Assembly (NCBI GenBank): GCA_032615215.1
Contig: CP128431.1
Span: 389,922 to 453,921, forward strand
DNA: 64,000 bases
DNA from: Microbulbifer sp. MKSA007
GTDB lineage: Bacteria; Pseudomonadota; Gammaproteobacteria; Pseudomonadales; Cellvibrionaceae
Reading direction: 5' to 3'
Part shown: positions 33,487 through 42,165 of the stretch, one piece after another
Numbering within the stretch: position 1 is the first letter of the stretch
Layout of the letters: the number at the start of each line of letters is the position of its first letter
Made by a program: the position numbers and the translations under genes
Notes under the pieces: generated by a model
Told to the model about the DNA's origin: nothing
The model's database searches: none
The model's input: only the letters and a program-made list of their open reading frames with translations

Positions 33487-34534
33487 TCGCGAGGATGATC
33501 CCGCCGAGGAGGAGGAGGGTCTCCGCGACGATAACGAACAGGTGCTGATGGCCGAGGCTGACGAGAGTTTTCAGGGTGGTCATGACACCCAAAGCTGAAA
33601 TCGCGATGACGAGGCACCAGGTGGACGCATCCACGAGGATCAGGCGTGGTGTTTCCGGTATCCAACCCAGTGAGTTGACCACGACCAGAGCAGCAAAGCC
33701 GAATGCGAAGTAGGGGACAGGGGCTTTGGCCTCCAGCGTGGCCGTCGTGGCCTTGCCTTTGGTATGCAGCCATTTGGCGGACCAGAGGGAGATAATGAAG
33801 ATTACCGGCAGAAGCATCATCACCCGCATCAGCTTAACCACCGTCCCGATCTCACCCGCACTATCCGAGACAGCAAAACCAGCCCCGACAACCTGCGCCA
33901 CATCGTGGATGGTTGCGCCAAAGAAGATGCCAAGCTGCACATCATTGAGGCCGAACATCTGGCCGATGCTGGGGTAAAGGATCATCGCAAGCGTGGAGAG
34001 AGCGGTGACGGCAATCACTGTAAACAGAGTGTTCTGCTCGTTCTCTTTGGAGCTCGGCAAGACAGAGGAAATCGCCAGCGCAGCGGAGGCACCGCAGATG
34101 CCAACAGCCCCACCGGTGAGCAGGCCGAAGCTGGCGGAACGACCCAATAAACGTGCCACGATGAGCCCAACAAACAGCATGGCAAGGACTGAAAGGATCA
34201 CCAGCGCCAGTGTTTGCCAGCCGAGCTCAAGGATCTGCGCAAAGGAAACGCGCAGGCCGAGCAGGATCACGCCCAGACGCAGTACCTTCTTGGCCGCAAA
34301 ACTCAATCCCGCCTGACAGTTGCCATCCTCATAAATGGAATGCACCGCCATGCCGATAAGCAAGGCGTACAGCATCACCGGACCGCCCTGATGCTCCGAG
34401 ATGTAACGCGCGGCAATGGCGATCACTGTTGCGATGATGAGGCCGGGAATGATCTCTCGGCCCTCTTTCATCCATCTGGAGAAGAACGGGCCGGACCCTT
34501 CCGGCTGGTCTGGCAGGCTGGAATCGGCTGGCAT
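33470..34534 (-). CDS. YeiH/UPF0324-family putative sulfate exporter
   Basis: A 354-residue membrane protein with about ten helices. Family-typical stretches are LRLGVILLGLRVSFAQI, GLLTGGAVGICGASAALAI and FFGATIHDVAQVVGAGF. The family is annotated as putative sulfate exporters and is often linked to sulfonate degradation, but the substrate is not proven. The open frame runs to 34645, but Met at 34534, with AAGGG upstream, begins the normal protein. No sulfur-metabolism genes are nearby. Confidence 0.85.
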   Translation of the reverse strand: MPADSSLPDQPEGSGPFFSRWMKEGREIIPGLIIATVIAIAARYISEHQGGPVMLYALLIGMAVHSIYEDGNCQAGLSFAAKKVLRLGVILLGLRVSFAQILELGWQTLALVILSVLAMLFVGLIVARLLGRSASFGLLTGGAVGICGASAALAISSVLPSSKENEQNTLFTVIAVTALSTLAMILYPSIGQMFGLNDVQLGIFFGATIHDVAQVVGAGFAVSDSAGEIGTVVKLMRVMMLLPVIFIISLWSAKWLHTKGKATTATLEAKAPVPYFAFGFAALVVVNSLGWIPETPRLILVDASTWCLVIAISALGVMTTLKTLVSLGHQHLFVIVAETLLLLGGIILAIKYLL

Positions 34535-34682
34535 GAAACGAACCCTTGCAATATCCCCGTGCCTCCAGTTGGAAACACGGGGAACAGCATAAGGATCCAG
34601 CATGGGGAAGTGGTTACGCCAGCCAAAGAAACAGCCACACCCCATGGCAATTCAGGGGTGTGACTTGCGTAAGTACACAGGC

Positions 34683-35885
34683 TTATTGCGTCTCGCTGGC
34701 CTCGGCGGGCTGAGCAGATCCACCAACAAGGCTGAGAGCCAGACCGGTGCAGGCGATGAACGCGGTGAGGGCGAGGATCAGCCAGCCGGTGTATTCAACA
34801 GACGTCACCAGACCAACCAGCAGGCCGGACAGTGGCAGGGTGAAGTTATTGAACAGGATAATCACGCCAACAGTTTTGCCGTAGTCCTCTGGCGGAATGA
34901 TCTTCTGCCGGGCACTGCGGATGTAGACGTTGAACATGCTGTCGAAGCCAAGGATCACACAGTAGCCCAGCAGATAAATCCAGTAGTTGCTGGTAAAGCC
35001 CGTGATCACACCACCAATCACCAGTCCGCTGTAGGAGATGATCCCGATATGAGTAAGCTTAAGACGGCTCGCACCTGTGATCAGCAAAACCGCAAAGGTC
35101 GCAATCGCCCCGACAGATTGCAGCAGGGCGTAGTATTCCTCTGACTGCTCATAGAGGCCAGTGACCATACTGGCGGACGTTGCCAGTGTAACGCCGAAGA
35201 CCAGATTGACCAGCGCGGTGAGCGCCACGATACGCTTCAGACCCGGCAGATAAAACAGGTGGTTGAGCGCGGTGCGGAAAGGTTTGGTCCAGTGACCTTC
35301 CAGCGGTTTGGCTTCCTTCAGCTCCACATCACTTAAGCGGCGCCAGATGGAGATGAGGGCATCGGCACTGACAAACAGAGCACCGGACATAACCACCACA
35401 ATTTCCCAGCCAAACACGTTGAACAGTGCGGCGGCAATCACAGGGCCAAGAACCACGCAGATCTGATCCACGCTCTGCGCGTAGGACTGCACCTTGGTGA
35501 AGGCCACATCCTTGAAAATCTGCGGCAGCATCACTTCACGAGCCATGAACCCTTGCGTGGTGAGCACGCCGGAAAGCGCGGCAATGGCAACAATCCAGCC
35601 CACATGGGGCATGAAGTATTGACCAAGCAGACCTATGGCACAGACAAGCGAGCGGCCCGCCTGGGAGATACGCACCAGCGTGACGGGAGAAAAACGGTCC
35701 GCCAGAATTCCGCAGACAGGAAAGCACAGGATACGCGGCAGCGTTTCAGCGGCAAAGGCAAGACCGGAAAGCGAAACACTGCCGGTGGTTTGGAAGACAA
35801 CAAGAGGAACGACGAAAAGCAGCAGCTGGTCCCCCAAACGGGAACCGAACATGGAGCCAAAGAACAAAAAAACGGAGCTTTTCAC
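34683..35885 (-). CDS. MFS transporter, 12-helix efflux type
   Basis: A 400-residue major facilitator protein with about 12 helices. The first loop carries GILADRFSPVTLVRISQAGRS, the MFS motif A equivalent, and the N-terminus reads GSRLGDQLLLFVVPLVVFQTTGS as in MFS_3/enterobactin-exporter-like members. These usually export siderophores or drugs. The start is probably GTG at 35885 with a weak GGA upstream. It lies between the YeiH gene and an ArsR-type regulator, all on the minus strand. Confidence 0.85.
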   Translation of the reverse strand: MKSSVFLFFGSMFGSRLGDQLLLFVVPLVVFQTTGSVSLSGLAFAAETLPRILCFPVCGILADRFSPVTLVRISQAGRSLVCAIGLLGQYFMPHVGWIVAIAALSGVLTTQGFMAREVMLPQIFKDVAFTKVQSYAQSVDQICVVLGPVIAAALFNVFGWEIVVVMSGALFVSADALISIWRRLSDVELKEAKPLEGHWTKPFRTALNHLFYLPGLKRIVALTALVNLVFGVTLATSASMVTGLYEQSEEYYALLQSVGAIATFAVLLITGASRLKLTHIGIISYSGLVIGGVITGFTSNYWIYLLGYCVILGFDSMFNVYIRSARQKIIPPEDYGKTVGVIILFNNFTLPLSGLLVGLVTSVEYTGWLILALTAFIACTGLALSLVGGSAQPAEASETQ

Positions 35886-36018
35886 TCTGTATTCCAGACA
35901 TAATTGGATGAGGAAACGAATAGGGGTGCTCGCGGCACAAGGTGATCCGCTGAAGATCAGGGGAGGTGGGGTAAGGCCATCAGCCTAAGAAGATCAGCTT
36001 GCAGGTTGCGTCGGCGAG

Positions 36019-36333
36019 TTATTTTTGTGTGGCGACCTTGTTTTGAAGGTCATCAAGGAAAAGAGAAACAGCCTCCTTGTTCAGGCGAAAATACACCCAG
36101 TTGCTGTTGCGCGTGGGCGTCACCAATCCAGCATTCACCAGCACCTTCATATGATTGGTCGCAGTGGGCTGAGAAATGCCGAGTTTTCGAGCAATTGCCC
36201 CCAAACACACGCCATGCTCAATCAGATCGCCATTCTTCTGCGGCGGAAAATGCGCAACAGGATCTTGAAGCCATTCCAGGATGGTCAATCTGTTCTCGTT
36301 GGCCAGTGTTTTAAGGATTTCAATCAAGCTCAT
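36019..36333 (-). CDS. ArsR-family transcriptional regulator
   Basis: A 104-residue winged-helix repressor (IEILKTLANENRLTILEWL; ARKLGISQPTATNHMKVLVNAGLV). It lacks the metal-binding Cys motif of ArsR/SmtB sensors, so it probably senses something else or nothing. The open frame extends to 36375, but four 16-bp repeats start at 36341, just upstream of Met 36333, which makes 36333 the likely start with the repeats as promoter and operator. It may control the MFS gene downstream and the divergent hydrolase. Confidence 0.82.
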   Translation of the reverse strand: MSLIEILKTLANENRLTILEWLQDPVAHFPPQKNGDLIEHGVCLGAIARKLGISQPTATNHMKVLVNAGLVTPTRNSNWVYFRLNKEAVSLFLDDLQNKVATQK

Positions 36334-36340
36334 GCGCCAA

Positions 36341-36396
36341 CTATATAGCTGATTCCCTATATAGCAATCCAACAATATAGCTTATCAACTATATTC
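36341..36396. repeat. four 16-bp iterons in the ArsR promoter
   Basis: The core CTATATAGC recurs at 36341 and 36357, as CAATATAGC at 36373 and as CTATATTCA at 36389, each exactly 16 bp apart. CTATATAG is itself a palindrome. The regular spacing right before the regulator start suggests a cooperative operator array. Confidence 0.7.
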
Positions 36397-36542
36397 AAAA
36401 TTCAGCTCTGAACATCCCCTGTCGCACCATGCACAATGCCATTGAAACCGTGCAGAAAATGGGGTGTTATTGGTTTATTGCTCTTCACTGTTTTTTTCAG
36501 AAAGCTCATTCTGTGCCGCATCTACAGCCGTTTATCACTCGC

Positions 36543-37325
36543 ATGCTTTCCGCATTCCTCACCGTCTTCCTTGCAACAACAGGGGCAAAGGCCACGCAGT
36601 TCTATCCGCTATCGTTGGACCTGAAAGGAGAGGGGCAACCCGTTGTCGTGTTCATTCATGGCAACGGCAGCAACGCCTCAGCCTGGAGCAACATCGAACC
36701 GCAGATACGCAGCATGGGCGTGCAGACAGTCGTTTATGATCGGATCATTCTTGATCCTCACCCGATGTGGGAAGCGGGATATGCGGTTGAGCACGAGGCG
36801 AAAGACCTGATCACGGCTCTTTCCGACCTCGCAGATAATGCCCCCATCATTCTCGTCGCACATTCCTACGGCGGATACATCGCCAGTTTGCTGGTGGAAG
36901 AGCTGGAGAACGTGCAAGGCATCGTATTTGTCGATGCAGGCATCCCGCAGGATATGAGTGCGGAGCTGGTGAGTTTCGTATTGGCCGAATACATCCCACG
37001 CTTTGAAGCGCTTGAGAAAGCAGCACCTGAGCTGGCGAAAACCATCATCCCAATCATCAAAGCCTATCCAGCCACAGCACGGCGCATGGGGTCCGTTACC
37101 ATCCCCCAGCATCTGCCTGTCATCGACATTGTAGCTGCAACCTCATGGGTGAAAGATGCAAAGGTTGTCGCGCAGATGCACAAGGCTCATGCAGAGTTCA
37201 CCGCTGCCTCCCCGACCCGCACCAGTGTTTTCGCAAAGGGCAGCGGGCACAACGTGATGCAGGATAAACCGGAATATGTGATCGAGGCCATCAAACGCAT
37301 GGTGGAACAGGTGAGGGGCAAATGA
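36543..37325 (+). CDS. exported alpha/beta hydrolase
   Basis: About 260 residues: an N-terminal hydrophobic leader (MLSAFLTVFLATTGAKA) that looks like a signal peptide, then an alpha/beta-hydrolase domain. HGNGSNASAW supplies the oxyanion region, VAHSYGGYIASLL the nucleophile, an Asp follows in VFVDAGIP, and the late His is in GSGHNVMQDKPEYV. The open frame extends to 36429; I prefer 36543 because the signal sequence begins there, although neither start has a clear ribosome site. It is translationally coupled (ATGA) to the VOC gene and divergent from the ArsR regulator. Confidence 0.78.
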   Translation: MLSAFLTVFLATTGAKATQFYPLSLDLKGEGQPVVVFIHGNGSNASAWSNIEPQIRSMGVQTVVYDRIILDPHPMWEAGYAVEHEAKDLITALSDLADNAPIILVAHSYGGYIASLLVEELENVQGIVFVDAGIPQDMSAELVSFVLAEYIPRFEALEKAAPELAKTIIPIIKAYPATARRMGSVTIPQHLPVIDIVAATSWVKDAKVVAQMHKAHAEFTAASPTRTSVFAKGSGHNVMQDKPEYVIEAIKRMVEQVRGK

Positions 37326-37774
37326 AACTCACCCACATCAACCTCGTTGCCCGCGATGCAAAGGCTTTGGCCGCGTTTTATGAGGCCGTGTTCCAATGCA
37401 AGCAAATGCGGCCAGCCAAAGTTCTGTCAGGTGAAAAGGTCTCCAAAGGGAACGGTCTGCCCAACTCCGAGATCCTCAGCATCTGGTTGACGTTCCCCGA
37501 TTGCGACACGCCGTTTCTGGAGTTGCATCAACATGCCGCAACCGAAGACAGAGGTGTTGCGCCTGTGAACGCCACTGGCTTTGGTCACCTTGCGTTTCAG
37601 ACGCCGGACCTTCATGAGTTGATCACGAAAGTTCTTTCCGCAGGTGGCAGCAAGCAGGGGGAGGTCACGAACTTCGGAACCTCAGAGAGACCACACCTGA
37701 TCATCTATATGCGTGATCCTGAAGGCAACATTCTTGAACTGGAGCAGCCCTTTTGCACACCGGAGGAGGATTAG
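37322..37774 (+). CDS. VOC (glyoxalase/dioxygenase superfamily) protein
   Basis: A 150-residue vicinal-oxygen-chelate protein with two beta-alpha-beta-beta-beta modules. The metal-ligand His is in MKLTHINLVARD, later His in GFGHLAFQTPD, and Glu in DPEGNILELEQ. Such proteins include glyoxalase I, fosfomycin-resistance enzymes and ring-cleaving dioxygenases; this one looks like the generic glyoxalase type. Its ATG overlaps the stop of the hydrolase gene. Confidence 0.85.
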   Translation: MKLTHINLVARDAKALAAFYEAVFQCKQMRPAKVLSGEKVSKGNGLPNSEILSIWLTFPDCDTPFLELHQHAATEDRGVAPVNATGFGHLAFQTPDLHELITKVLSAGGSKQGEVTNFGTSERPHLIIYMRDPEGNILELEQPFCTPEED

Positions 37775-37818
37775 CAGCAATCCTCCGACCGCTGCCAATC
37801 GGTTTAGTTTCCTTGCTC

Positions 37819-38610
37819 CTAACCCGCTGGCACAAGGGCCAGTGCGCGGATCGGGCTGCCGGTGCCATTGGCAATCTTCAGCGGGGCTGCAATCAAGATA
37901 GCGCCTTTTGGCGGCAGCTTGTCCAGATTGGCAAGACTGGCAAGGCCGTAGCGGTTGGCTGCGTGCAGCAGATTATGTGCCGGATAAGGTGGTTCCATGC
38001 CACCAGCACAGCCTGCATCCGTGCCGATACACTCATTGCCCCAGCCAAGGATGCCCTTGGAGAGGAGATACTCGATGCAGTCTACCGTTGGCCCCGGAGA
38101 ATGCGGGCCGTTTTCGTCTACGTTGAGAAACTTCGCTTCATCCGTATTGCGGTGATACCAGTCGCTGCGCATGACGACCCATTCACCGGCATTGATCTCG
38201 CCGTGTTCCGCCTCCCACTCTTTCACGCGGTCCGCTGTCAGCAGAAAATCTGCATTCTCAGCTGTCTCCGCAGAGCAGTCGATCACGTTCACAGGTGCCA
38301 CAAAGTTTTGCGGTGAGATGGTGTCAGTATATCCATCTGCATAGTCTTTGCCGGTGATCCAATGATGCGGCGCATCAAAGTGGGTGCCTGAATGCTCACC
38401 CAGTTTCATCCAGTTCCATGCGAAGAACGGACCGTCCTCATCATACTCAGAGATCTTATGAATCTCCACTTTCGGCGTGTTTTTGGCAAAGTCTGGTGGC
38501 AGTTGCAAAATGGGCGTATCCGGCCCTAATCGGCCAGATAGATCAATCACCTCCACATCTCCGGAAATCAATTTCGTACCAAGGTCTTCCAATATGCTTT
38601 TGGTCAGCAT
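37819..38610 (-). CDS. cyclase/kynurenine-formamidase-family metal hydrolase
   Basis: A 263-residue member of the cyclase family (PF04199-type). It has the metal-binding motif SGTHFDAPHHWITGKDY near residue 80 and the supporting DLSGRLGPDTP at the N-terminus. The family includes the bacterial arylformamidase KynB and isatin hydrolases. GGAGGGAGAAAG precedes the ATG at 38610, so that start is firm even though the frame stays open to 38679. No tryptophan-degradation genes lie nearby, so the substrate is open. Confidence 0.82.
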   Translation of the reverse strand: MLTKSILEDLGTKLISGDVEVIDLSGRLGPDTPILQLPPDFAKNTPKVEIHKISEYDEDGPFFAWNWMKLGEHSGTHFDAPHHWITGKDYADGYTDTISPQNFVAPVNVIDCSAETAENADFLLTADRVKEWEAEHGEINAGEWVVMRSDWYHRNTDEAKFLNVDENGPHSPGPTVDCIEYLLSKGILGWGNECIGTDAGCAGGMEPPYPAHNLLHAANRYGLASLANLDKLPPKGAILIAAPLKIANGTGSPIRALALVPAG

Positions 38611-38818
38611 CCCTCTTTCTCCCTCCCAGAAAGTGGTCGATCCTAAAGTGAGAAGCACACCGTCCCATGAGCTCCTCATGGGACTACGCTAACCAGATTT
38701 ATATGTATATGCAAATATTATCAGGGATGTGTGACGTGCGACCAGAGCTAGGACTCCACGCAAGGTATAGATATCCTTCACTAAATCCGTATCTCTTTTC
38801 ATGAAAGAGGACTGATTA

Positions 38819-39379
38819 TCAGGAAGCAGCGTCAATCAGCGCTTTGGCAGCCTTCTTCGCTTCACCTGCCGGGTCATCACTGTTACCGAAATGCGCAGTA
38901 ATAATCGCACCTTCCTGCAGCATCAGCAATTGGCGGGCCAGAGCTTCAGGGTTCTTTAGATGCGCCGCTTCCACCAGAGCCAGCACGCCCTGATACATGG
39001 TGTTGCGTTGCTCAACAGTTTGCTGATGGATCGGATGATCGGGCTCCGGATACTCGGAGCTGGCCTTGATGAACATGCAGCTTTTGAACGTGTCTTCGCG
39101 AAACCATTCACCCAGCACATCAAACAGCGCCAACAACTGCCCCTTCGGCTCACTGGCAAGCTCGCAGACACGCTTCGTCGACCAATCGTGAAACTGCTGC
39201 TCGCGCAAACCAAGCGCAGCCAGAATCAGGTCCTCCTTGCTTTTGAAGTGCTTGTACATGGAGGTTTTGGAAATGCCGGATTCAGCAACCAGCATGTCCA
39301 TACCTGTGGCGTGAAACCCGTTTCTGTAGAAGGTTTCCATCGCCTTTTCTACGAGTTCATCCCGTTTATTTTTGCGCAT
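38819..39379 (-). CDS. TetR-family transcriptional regulator
   Basis: A 186-residue repressor with an N-terminal HTH (FYRNGFHATGMDMLVAESG then SKTSMYKHFKSKEDLI) and a helical ligand-binding domain. It is divergent from the NTF2-like gene. Two nearly identical 16-bp operator-like sites in the shared promoter region (39393-39408 and 39556-39571) argue for autoregulation and control of the divergent gene. Confidence 0.88.
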   Translation of the reverse strand: MRKNKRDELVEKAMETFYRNGFHATGMDMLVAESGISKTSMYKHFKSKEDLILAALGLREQQFHDWSTKRVCELASEPKGQLLALFDVLGEWFREDTFKSCMFIKASSEYPEPDHPIHQQTVEQRNTMYQGVLALVEAAHLKNPEALARQLLMLQEGAIITAHFGNSDDPAGEAKKAAKALIDAAS

Positions 39380-39392
39380 ACCAACCTCAAGG

Positions 39393-39408
39393 TTTACTGA
39401 TCAGTACA
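39393..39408 (-). promoter_or_regulatory. TetR operator-like site, own promoter
   Basis: TTTACTGATCAGTACA contains the perfect 10-bp palindrome ACTGATCAGT. Its reverse complement matches the site at 39556-39571 in 15 of 16 positions. Confidence 0.6.
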
Positions 39409-39555
39409 TATAACGAAATAAATATGGCCGAACAAGGGAATTCATTTTTATCGCGAAATCAAAGGGCTTCGTAAAAGCGAGTGATATGCATCACGCAGCT
39501 CGCAATTTGGTGAATTGACTAAATGAACAGATCGGTACACCTTGCTATCAGTAAC

Positions 39556-39571
39556 TGTACCGATCAGTAAA
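39556..39571 (+). promoter_or_regulatory. TetR operator-like site, NTF2-like gene promoter
   Basis: TGTACCGATCAGTAAA lies 19 bases before the NTF2-like start and would overlap its promoter. A weaker third copy in opposite orientation is at 39524-39539 (10 of 10 in its GATCGGTACA half). Confidence 0.6.
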
Positions 39572-39589
39572 CAACAAGAGGCAACAAAA

Positions 39590-40054
39590 ATGCTCAGTTT
39601 ATCAATGCGCCCCATAACAGACGACGCTGCGGTAGCAAAAGTAAGAGCTGCGGAAGATGCGTGGAACTCACGCTGCCCGACAATTGTTGTCCGAAATGTT
39701 TCCCGCGATTGCCTGTGGCATGACCGGAATCAGACCATTGAAGGTCGGCCACAGATTATGGGTTTCCTTTCCGCCAAATGGAAAACCCAGCTCCATTATC
39801 GCCATATCAAAGAGCTTTGGAGCTTTAACAAAAACCGCTTCTCCATTCGCATCGTCAGCGAGTGGCGGACCATACACAACAAGTGGTTCCGCTCCTGCGG
39901 CAACGAGAACTGGGAGTTTGATGACAACGGTCTCATGAAGAAGCGGATCACGTGCATCACAGATACGGAAATCAACGAGAATGAGCGGCTCTTCGTCTGG
40001 CCCTTTGGTCGCCGCCCGGATAACCACCCCGGCCTTTCGGAGATGAACTTATAA
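39590..40054 (+). CDS. NTF2-like protein, DUF1348 type
   Basis: A 154-residue protein with the DUF1348/NTF2-like pattern: VRAAEDAWNSR, IKELWSFNKNRFSIRIVSEW, WFRSCGNENWEFDDNGLMKKR and the C-terminal GRRPDNHPGLSEM. These cone-shaped proteins have a hydrophobic pocket and some act as isomerases or hydratases; the activity of this group is unknown. AAGAGG eight bases before ATG 39590 fixes the start. The TetR-type operator in front suggests it is induced by a toxic or signalling compound. Confidence 0.85.
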   Translation: MLSLSMRPITDDAAVAKVRAAEDAWNSRCPTIVVRNVSRDCLWHDRNQTIEGRPQIMGFLSAKWKTQLHYRHIKELWSFNKNRFSIRIVSEWRTIHNKWFRSCGNENWEFDDNGLMKKRITCITDTEINENERLFVWPFGRRPDNHPGLSEMNL

Positions 40055-40170
40055 CGAGCTCCACAGGAGGAACGCGTCCATCCGCTTAGAGTGCCAAGCA
40101 CGGCCCCATCGACTTGGCCTTCCAGAACACTGCGGACCTACCCCAGTTCCTCCAGCTCTCCCCAGAGCAG

Positions 40171-40212
40171 TGCGACGACTACTTCCTGCCCGAGGTAGTC
40201 GTCGCATTTTTT
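40171..40212 (+). terminator. strong intrinsic terminator
   Basis: A perfect 12-bp stem TGCGACGACTAC/GTAGTCGTCGCA (40171-40182 with 40195-40206) is followed by TTTTTT. It ends the NTF2-like transcript 117 bases after the stop. Confidence 0.92.
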
Positions 40213-40261
40213 GTATCAGTCCCCATATGCAAGCATATTACTTCGTTTGTTGGGGGCTCCT

Positions 40262-40798
40262 ATGCCAAAAGCTTTTGCTCAGATTGCCTTTACCTCTGCC
40301 GCTCAGAGTTTTCAGGACCGCTACGGAACCAAAGAGGCCTACGCCAGGTTTCTGGAAGGGGACGAGCTGAGCGGTCACACCATTGACCCGGACCATGCCA
40401 CTTTCATTGAGAGCATGGACGGGTGTTATCTCTCAACTATTTCAGAGACCGGCTGGCCCTATGTGCAGTTTAAAGGTGGACCGCAAGGGTTTCTGAGGGT
40501 GCTGGATGACAGGCATTTTGCCTATGCAGATTATCGCGGCAACCGACAGTATCTGAGCGCCGGAAACATCTCCCAAAATGCCCGCGTATCCCTCATCCTC
40601 GTGAACTACGAGACGCAGGAAAGACTGAAGATCTGGGGGGAAGCTCGGATAGTGTCTTTGGATGAAGATCCTGACTTCGTGCTGGACTTGATGCCTCAAG
40701 ATTACAAAGCCGAGCCGGAGCGGGCGATTATCATCAAAACTCTGGCGCTGGAGTGGGATTGCCCAAGGCACATTCCAAAGCGCACAACATCCAAATAA
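40262..40798 (+). CDS. pyridoxamine 5'-phosphate oxidase-fold protein
   Basis: A 178-residue split-barrel flavin- or nucleotide-binding protein. Core strands are GCYLSTISETGWPYVQFKGG, GFLRVLDDRHFAYADYRGNRQYLS and LILVNYETQERLKIWGEARI. The fold is that of the PNPOx-like family, but the residues that define true PNP oxidase cannot be assigned here. Such proteins often reduce or bind flavins, F420 or heme. The ATG at 40262 is preferred over an in-frame start at 40211, because the latter overlaps the preceding terminator. Confidence 0.82.
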   Translation: MPKAFAQIAFTSAAQSFQDRYGTKEAYARFLEGDELSGHTIDPDHATFIESMDGCYLSTISETGWPYVQFKGGPQGFLRVLDDRHFAYADYRGNRQYLSAGNISQNARVSLILVNYETQERLKIWGEARIVSLDEDPDFVLDLMPQDYKAEPERAIIIKTLALEWDCPRHIPKRTTSK

Positions 40799-40808
40799 CC
40801 CAAAACCA

Positions 40809-40842
40809 CCCACCACCGCGGCTTCCACTCCGCAGTGGTGGG
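40809..40842. terminator. bidirectional-type hairpin
   Basis: CCCACCAC-c-GCGG (40809-40821) pairs with CCGC-a-GTGGTGGG (40830-40842), interrupted by one C/A mismatch. It lies between the convergent PNPOx-fold and dehydratase genes; no good T-run is seen. Confidence 0.6.
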
Positions 40843-40912
40843 TCTTCGGCGACTGTTATGGACACACACATCGCCTACTAGGCTGGGTCGCGGCCAACCT
40901 TGGTTTTGGGGA

Positions 40913-42124
40913 TCAGCCGGACGTGGTGCCCGTGATCCAAATTGTGGCGTCGCTGCGGTTAAACACCTTTGGCGAGAGCGAGATGCCGAGGCCCGGTGCG
41001 GTTGGGGCCAGCAGATAACCGTTTTCGAATACAGGCAGACCTTCCATCAATTCGCTGTACCAGCCGAAATAGAACGCCCGCACCATCTCCTGAACCAGAG
41101 CGTTTGGCAGGTTGATGGACAGGTGCACAGCAGCTGTCAGGAGGCCCGGACCGGTGCAATCATGCGGCGCAACGGGCAACTCGTAGGTTTCAGCCATGGT
41201 GGCTATCTTCTTGGCTTCCGTCAGGCCGCCACACCAACCGATATCCAACATGCAGACATCCGTTGCGCGCTTCTCAAACAGCTCGCGGAACGACCAGCGG
41301 GTGGCGAGGTTCTCACTGGCGGTGACCCAGGTCTCTGCCCGGCGGGCGTACTCAGCCAGCGCATCCACGTTGGTCATCTTGATTGGGTCTTCTAGCCAGA
41401 ACACGTTGTAAGGCTTCAACGCACGCGCGATCTTCTCAGCCATGGGCAGGTTCCACACGCTGTGCAGCTCCACGTGAATGTCCATGGCATCGCCAACAGC
41501 TTCGCGGATTTGCTTGAAAGGGCGCAGGCCTGCCTCCAGATCTTCCGGTGAGATGTAGGTGCCGTTGGTTTTCACTGCGAACTGGTCAAATGGCCAGATC
41601 TTCATGCCGCGGAAGCCCATGTCCAGCAGGCTCTTGGCCAGTGCGCCCGCATCAGAAAGGAAGGCCTCCAGATCCTCATAGGGACCTTCGGCAACGGACT
41701 CCGTGCTCCAGTCTTCCGTGGTGTTGACCTGCTTGTCCTTCACATACTCGTAGCCCGCACAGGTGTTGTACGCGCGGATCTTATCGCGGCTTTTGCCCCC
41801 CAGCAGCTGATGCACCGGGACGCCGAGGGTTTTACCGGCAAGATCCCACAGGGCGATATCAATGGCAGAGGCGGCCCGCATTTCCGCACCTGTGGAGTTG
41901 AAGCCACAAATGGGATTGAGCAGCAGGCGGGAGATGGCGTCAATCTGGGTTGGGTCACGGCCAATCAGTTCATCTGCCAGTGTTTCATGGATGAAACCGC
42001 ACACGGCATCAGAGCCATAAAACGTTTCGCCCAGACCAAAACTGCCAGCATCAGTGTGCACGCGCACCCAGGTTACATTGCGAAATTCTTTAAGATTGAT
42101 GGTTTCAATGCCGGTGATTTTCAT
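40913..42124 (-). CDS. enolase-superfamily dehydratase, mandelate-racemase subgroup
   Basis: A 403-residue enzyme with an N-terminal capping domain (MKITGIETINLKEF ... ALWDLAGKTLGVPVHQLLGG) and a TIM barrel. Metal and acid/base residues of the MR subgroup can be followed: the Lys-type strand MGFRGMKIWPFD, the Asp in MDIHVELHS, the Glu in FWLEDPIK, the Glu in VTASENLATR and the His of APHDCTGPG. Most relatives dehydrate sugar acids. Start 42124 (Met) is preferred; the frame is open back to a TTG that overlaps the GntR stop. It is directly downstream of that regulator on the same strand. Confidence 0.85.
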   Translation of the reverse strand: MKITGIETINLKEFRNVTWVRVHTDAGSFGLGETFYGSDAVCGFIHETLADELIGRDPTQIDAISRLLLNPICGFNSTGAEMRAASAIDIALWDLAGKTLGVPVHQLLGGKSRDKIRAYNTCAGYEYVKDKQVNTTEDWSTESVAEGPYEDLEAFLSDAGALAKSLLDMGFRGMKIWPFDQFAVKTNGTYISPEDLEAGLRPFKQIREAVGDAMDIHVELHSVWNLPMAEKIARALKPYNVFWLEDPIKMTNVDALAEYARRAETWVTASENLATRWSFRELFEKRATDVCMLDIGWCGGLTEAKKIATMAETYELPVAPHDCTGPGLLTAAVHLSINLPNALVQEMVRAFYFGWYSELMEGLPVFENGYLLAPTAPGLGISLSPKVFNRSDATIWITGTTSG

Positions 42125-42165
42125 GGGGCTTCTCGAAAAAGGATCTAGGGGAATGGATGGAGTGC

